NCBI GenBank assembly: GCA_005779435.1
Contig: SXJH01000121.1
Span: forward strand, 1 to 9,369
DNA from: Nitrosomonas sp.
GTDB taxonomy: Bacteria; Pseudomonadota; Gammaproteobacteria; Burkholderiales; Nitrosomonadaceae
DNA: 9,369 nt
Direction: 5' to 3'
The translations under genes were made by a program, and so were the position numbers. A model generated the notes under the pieces. It worked only from the letters and a program-made list of their open reading frames with translations. It had not been told where the DNA came from and searched no databases. The first letter of the stretch is position 1; the number at the start of each line of letters is the position of its first letter. Positions 7,018 to 9,369 of this stretch are shown here, one piece after another.

Positions 7018-8130
7018 TTAATGTGCAATCAAAATCCGAAGCATTCTGCGTAAAGGCTCGGCAGCTCCCCAGAGCAATTGATCGCCTACAGTAAAAACGG
7101 ATAGATATTCACCGCCCATTGCCAGTTTACGTAAGCGACCGACCGGTATCGATAAAGAGCCTGTCACAGCAGTCGGTGTCAAGCGGGAAGTCGTCGCCTC
7201 TCTTTCATTGGGAACGACTTGCACCCAATCGTTCGATTTCGCGATGATTTCCTCAATCTCATCCAGCGGCACATCTTGTTTTAATTTGATGGTCAGTGCC
7301 TGACTGTGGCAGCGCATTGCACCAACACGCACGCATATGCCATCGACAGGAATTTGTTGCTCATCTTTGCCGAGTATTTTGTTGGTTTCCGCTTGGCCTT
7401 TCCATTCTTCACGGCTTTGTCCCTTGGCCACTTCTTTATCGATCCAAGGAATTAAGCTACCGGCCAAAGGTACGCCAAAGTTTTCTGTCGGGAATTTTTT
7501 ATCGCGCAGCGTCCCGGCAACTTCGCGATCGATTTCCAAAATATTGGACGCAGGATCGTCCAGCAAATCTTTGGCTACCCGATGCGCTTCGCCCATTTGC
7601 TGGAGTAATTCGCGCATATTTTTAGCGCCCGCTCCGGAAGCCGCTTGGTATGTCATGGCGCTCATCCAATCCACCAAGCCCTTTTCGAAAAGACCGCCGA
7701 CAGCCATCAACATCAAACTGACCGTGCAATTACCGCCAATATAATTTTTTACACCGTCATGCAATCCTTGTTCGATCACCGGCATATTGACCGGATCCAA
7801 AATGATAATTGCATCCTTTTCCATGCGCAAAGCGGATGCTGCGTCGACCCAGTAGCCATTCCACCCGGATTGGCGCAATTGCTTAAAAATCTGATTGGTA
7901 TAATCGCCGCCTTGACAGGATACGATAATATCCATTGCGCTTAACTGATCGATATCGAAAGCATCTTTCAAGGGTGGAATATCCTTGCCAATACTTGGGC
8001 CTGTACCGCCTTGTTGAGAAGTTGTGAAAAAAACAGGGTCTATCAGAGAAAAATCTTCCTCTTCACGCATTCTCTGCATCAAAACCGAGCCGACCATTCC
8101 GCGCCAGCCAACAAATCCAACTTGCTTCAT
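7018..8130 (-). CDS. asd: Aspartate-semialdehyde dehydrogenase
   Basis: Asd reduces L-aspartyl-4-phosphate to aspartate semialdehyde with NADPH, the branch point to lysine and diaminopimelate, methionine, threonine and isoleucine. The 370-aa product begins MKQVGFVGWRGMVGS, the NADP-binding loop of the proteobacterial enzyme type. The nucleophilic cysteine is C135 in GGNCTVSLM, the same position as in E. coli. The YQAASGAGA block (161-169) and the catalytic histidine H275 in RVGAMRCHSQALTIKL are present. Length is normal. The ATG at 8130 has a weak purine stretch (AAGAGA) upstream. It follows leuB after a 132-bp gap and is separated from fimV by more than 200 bp, so it may have its own promoter. 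The leuCDB-asd neighbourhood is common in betaproteobacteria. Confidence 0.98.
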   Translation of the reverse strand: MKQVGFVGWRGMVGSVLMQRMREEEDFSLIDPVFFTTSQQGGTGPSIGKDIPPLKDAFDIDQLSAMDIIVSCQGGDYTNQIFKQLRQSGWNGYWVDAASALRMEKDAIIILDPVNMPVIEQGLHDGVKNYIGGNCTVSLMLMAVGGLFEKGLVDWMSAMTYQAASGAGAKNMRELLQQMGEAHRVAKDLLDDPASNILEIDREVAGTLRDKKFPTENFGVPLAGSLIPWIDKEVAKGQSREEWKGQAETNKILGKDEQQIPVDGICVRVGAMRCHSQALTIKLKQDVPLDEIEEIIAKSNDWVQVVPNEREATTSRLTPTAVTGSLSIPVGRLRKLAMGGEYLSVFTVGDQLLWGAAEPLRRMLRILIAH

Positions 8131-8148
8131 TGCTTATCTCTTATCCTA

Positions 8149-8167
8149 AATTGACAATCACTCAATT
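8149..8167 (-). other. Inverted repeat upstream of asd
   Basis: The sequence reads AATTGA, a 7-nt loop, then TCAATT: a perfect 6-bp stem that is AT-rich and therefore weak. It ends 18 nt before the asd start and overlaps the stop codon of the small possible leader ORF at 8162-8221. It could be an operator half-site pair or a weak hairpin; there is no T-run after it. Confidence 0.25.
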
Positions 8168-8221
8168 AAAATAGTGCGTAAATAATAACTTAAAGATGCA
8201 ATTCCAACCAAATAAATTCAT
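8162..8221 (-). CDS. Possible 19-residue leader peptide upstream of asd
   Basis: An ATG at 8221 opens a 19-codon frame ending in TGA (8162-8164), 31 nt before asd. It is preceded by AAGGGG with 9 nt spacing, a better ribosome binding site than that of asd itself. The peptide (MNLFGWNCIF at its start) is hydrophobic and aromatic and I do not recognise it. There is no run of Lys, Met or Thr codons as expected for a classical attenuator of the aspartate family, which argues against simple attenuation. A frame this short can arise by chance. Confidence 0.2.
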   Translation of the reverse strand: MNLFGWNCIFKLLFTHYFN

Positions 8222-8262
8222 GCACTGTTTCCCCTTTATTCAATCGCTTTGATGAAATCACG

Positions 8263-9327
8263 TCACATCAGCGACAATACCGCATCCCCCATTGCTTGGG
8301 TACCTACTAATTTCATTCCCGGCTCATCGATATCTTTCGTTCTATACCCCTGCGCCAAAACCTTCTTGATCGCATTTTCGATACGCTGCGCCGCTTCTTC
8401 CCGGTTGAAGGTGTAACGAAGCATCATTGCAACGGATAATATGGTTGCAAGCGGATTAGCCGCATCCTTTCCGGCAATATCCGGCGCCGAACCGTGAATC
8501 GGCTCGTATAAGCCCTTGTTGTTTTCATCCAAAGACGCCGATGGCAGCATGCCGATCGACCCCGTCAACATGGACGCTTCGTCAGACAATATATCGCCAA
8601 ACATGTTTCCGGTAACGATGACATCGAATTGTTTGGGATTTCGCACCAACTGCATTGCCGCATTGTCGACCAGCATATGCGACAATGCCACTTGCGGGTA
8701 CTCATGCGATACTTCGATAACGACGTCGCGCCATAATTGCGTGCATTCCAGCACATTCATCTTATCGACCGAACACAATTTACCTTGTCTTTTGGCAGCC
8801 GCTTGAAAGGCAACATGGGCAATACGGCGAATCTCGGATTCACTGTAGATCATGGTATTGAATCCGACGCGCTGACCGTCGCGCCGCTCAATACCGCGCG
8901 GCTCTCCAAAATAAATATCGCCGGTAAGTTCCCGCACGATCATGATGTCCAAACCGGCAACAACGTCATATTTCAAGCTCGATGCATTGGCCAATTCCGG
9001 ATATAAAATGGCCGGACGCAAGTTGGCAAATAGATTAAGCTCCTTGCGAATTGCAAGCAAACCGCGTTCCGGCCGTTGATGACGTGGCAATGCATCGTAC
9101 TTAGGACCGCCAACGGCGCCCAGCAAAACGGCATCCGCTCGACTGGCAAGTTTATGCGTAGCCTCCGGGTAAGGCTCTCCGGTCGCATCGACCGCACAGC
9201 CGCCGATCAAGCCGTATTCCAATTCAATCGCCAAGCCATCCGCTCTTAATGCTTCCAGCACTCGCACCGCTTGGGCGACAATTTCCGGACCGATACCGTC
9301 GCCGGGTAAAACTGCAATTTTCATCAT
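8263..9327 (-). CDS. leuB: 3-isopropylmalate dehydrogenase
   Basis: LeuB oxidises and decarboxylates (2R,3S)-3-isopropylmalate to 2-oxoisocaproate with NAD, the third step specific to leucine synthesis. The 354-aa product is of normal length. It begins KIAVLPGDGIGPE. The substrate arginines are R94, R104 (NLRPA) and R132 (RELTGDIYFG), with Y139 next to them. K189 and D221 are catalytic, and D245 and D249 bind the metal in the signature NMFGDILSDEASML. The NAD site GLYEPIHGSAPDIAGKD lies at about 272-288. The message starts ATGATG. GGAG sits only 1 nt before the first ATG and 4 nt before the second (9324), so the true start may be one codon later. It follows leuD by 21 bp, indicating one leu operon. 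Confidence 0.98.
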   Translation of the reverse strand: MMKIAVLPGDGIGPEIVAQAVRVLEALRADGLAIELEYGLIGGCAVDATGEPYPEATHKLASRADAVLLGAVGGPKYDALPRHQRPERGLLAIRKELNLFANLRPAILYPELANASSLKYDVVAGLDIMIVRELTGDIYFGEPRGIERRDGQRVGFNTMIYSESEIRRIAHVAFQAAAKRQGKLCSVDKMNVLECTQLWRDVVIEVSHEYPQVALSHMLVDNAAMQLVRNPKQFDVIVTGNMFGDILSDEASMLTGSIGMLPSASLDENNKGLYEPIHGSAPDIAGKDAANPLATILSVAMMLRYTFNREEAAQRIENAIKKVLAQGYRTKDIDEPGMKLVGTQAMGDAVLSLM

Positions 9328-9348
9328 GCTCCAATCTTCTATCGTTAC

Positions 9349-9369
9349 TTAAAACAACCAGGGCTGCTC
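9349..9369 (-). CDS. leuD: 3-isopropylmalate dehydratase small subunit (last six codons only)
   Basis: The window edge carries six codons and a TAA stop reading EQPWLF. A C-terminus of this QPWL type is what I expect for betaproteobacterial LeuD, and leuD normally lies directly upstream of leuB. With its partner LeuC, LeuD isomerises 2-isopropylmalate to 3-isopropylmalate. The call rests on six residues plus gene order, so it is likely but not proven. Confidence 0.65.
   Translation of the reverse strand, partial: EQPWLF

Noticed and set aside
7296..7944. Overlapping plus-strand open frames antisense to asd
   Set aside because: They run opposite a clear, full-length asd gene with intact catalytic residues, and their translations match no family.
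1..9369. Mobile elements, CRISPR arrays, tRNA or rRNA genes, toxin-antitoxin or defence genes
   Set aside because: No direct-repeat array, transposase-like frame, terminal inverted repeats or tRNA-like fold was seen. Almost all bases are explained by housekeeping genes.

Overview
The window reads as a stretch of a betaproteobacterial chromosome, with every convincing gene on the minus strand. The order in the direction of transcription (high to low coordinates) is leuD (3' tip only), leuB, asd, fimV, truA, trpF, trpB, trpA, accD (5' part only). This leu-asd-fimV-truA-trpFBA-accD order is a well-known betaproteobacterial arrangement. The moderate, slightly AT-leaning base composition and the protein sequences fit a nitrosomonad-like organism (Nitrosomonas or a relative); that genus-level guess is inference.

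Region by region: 9349-9369 holds the last codons of leuD and 8263-9327 is leuB (leucine synthesis). A 132-bp gap follows, containing a possible 19-codon leader ORF and an inverted repeat. 7018-8130 is asd (branch point to Lys, Met, Thr and the cell wall). A 231-bp gap follows, containing an unexplained small plus-strand ORF. 4327-6786 is fimV, a large, very acidic inner-membrane LysM protein of the FimV/HubP type. 65 bp later come truA (3464-4261), trpF (2819-3436) and trpB (1623-2822), tightly packed; trpF and trpB overlap by 4 bp. After an 83-bp spacer with a hairpin comes trpA (655-1539), then 20 bp later accD (1-634, cut by the window edge).

The genes are mostly housekeeping: leucine, aspartate-family and tryptophan synthesis, tRNA pseudouridylation and the first step of fatty acid synthesis, with a polar-organisation protein in the middle. 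No rho-independent terminator with a clear T-run was found between the genes, so read-through transcription across much of the window is plausible, with possible extra promoters in the two larger gaps.

No previously undescribed multi-gene system is visible. The points worth a second look are small: a 23-residue N-terminal extension on TrpA, hairpins at the trpB-trpA and fimV-truA junctions, truA lacking a ribosome binding site, two unannotated small ORFs in the gaps, and degenerate acidic repeats in FimV.
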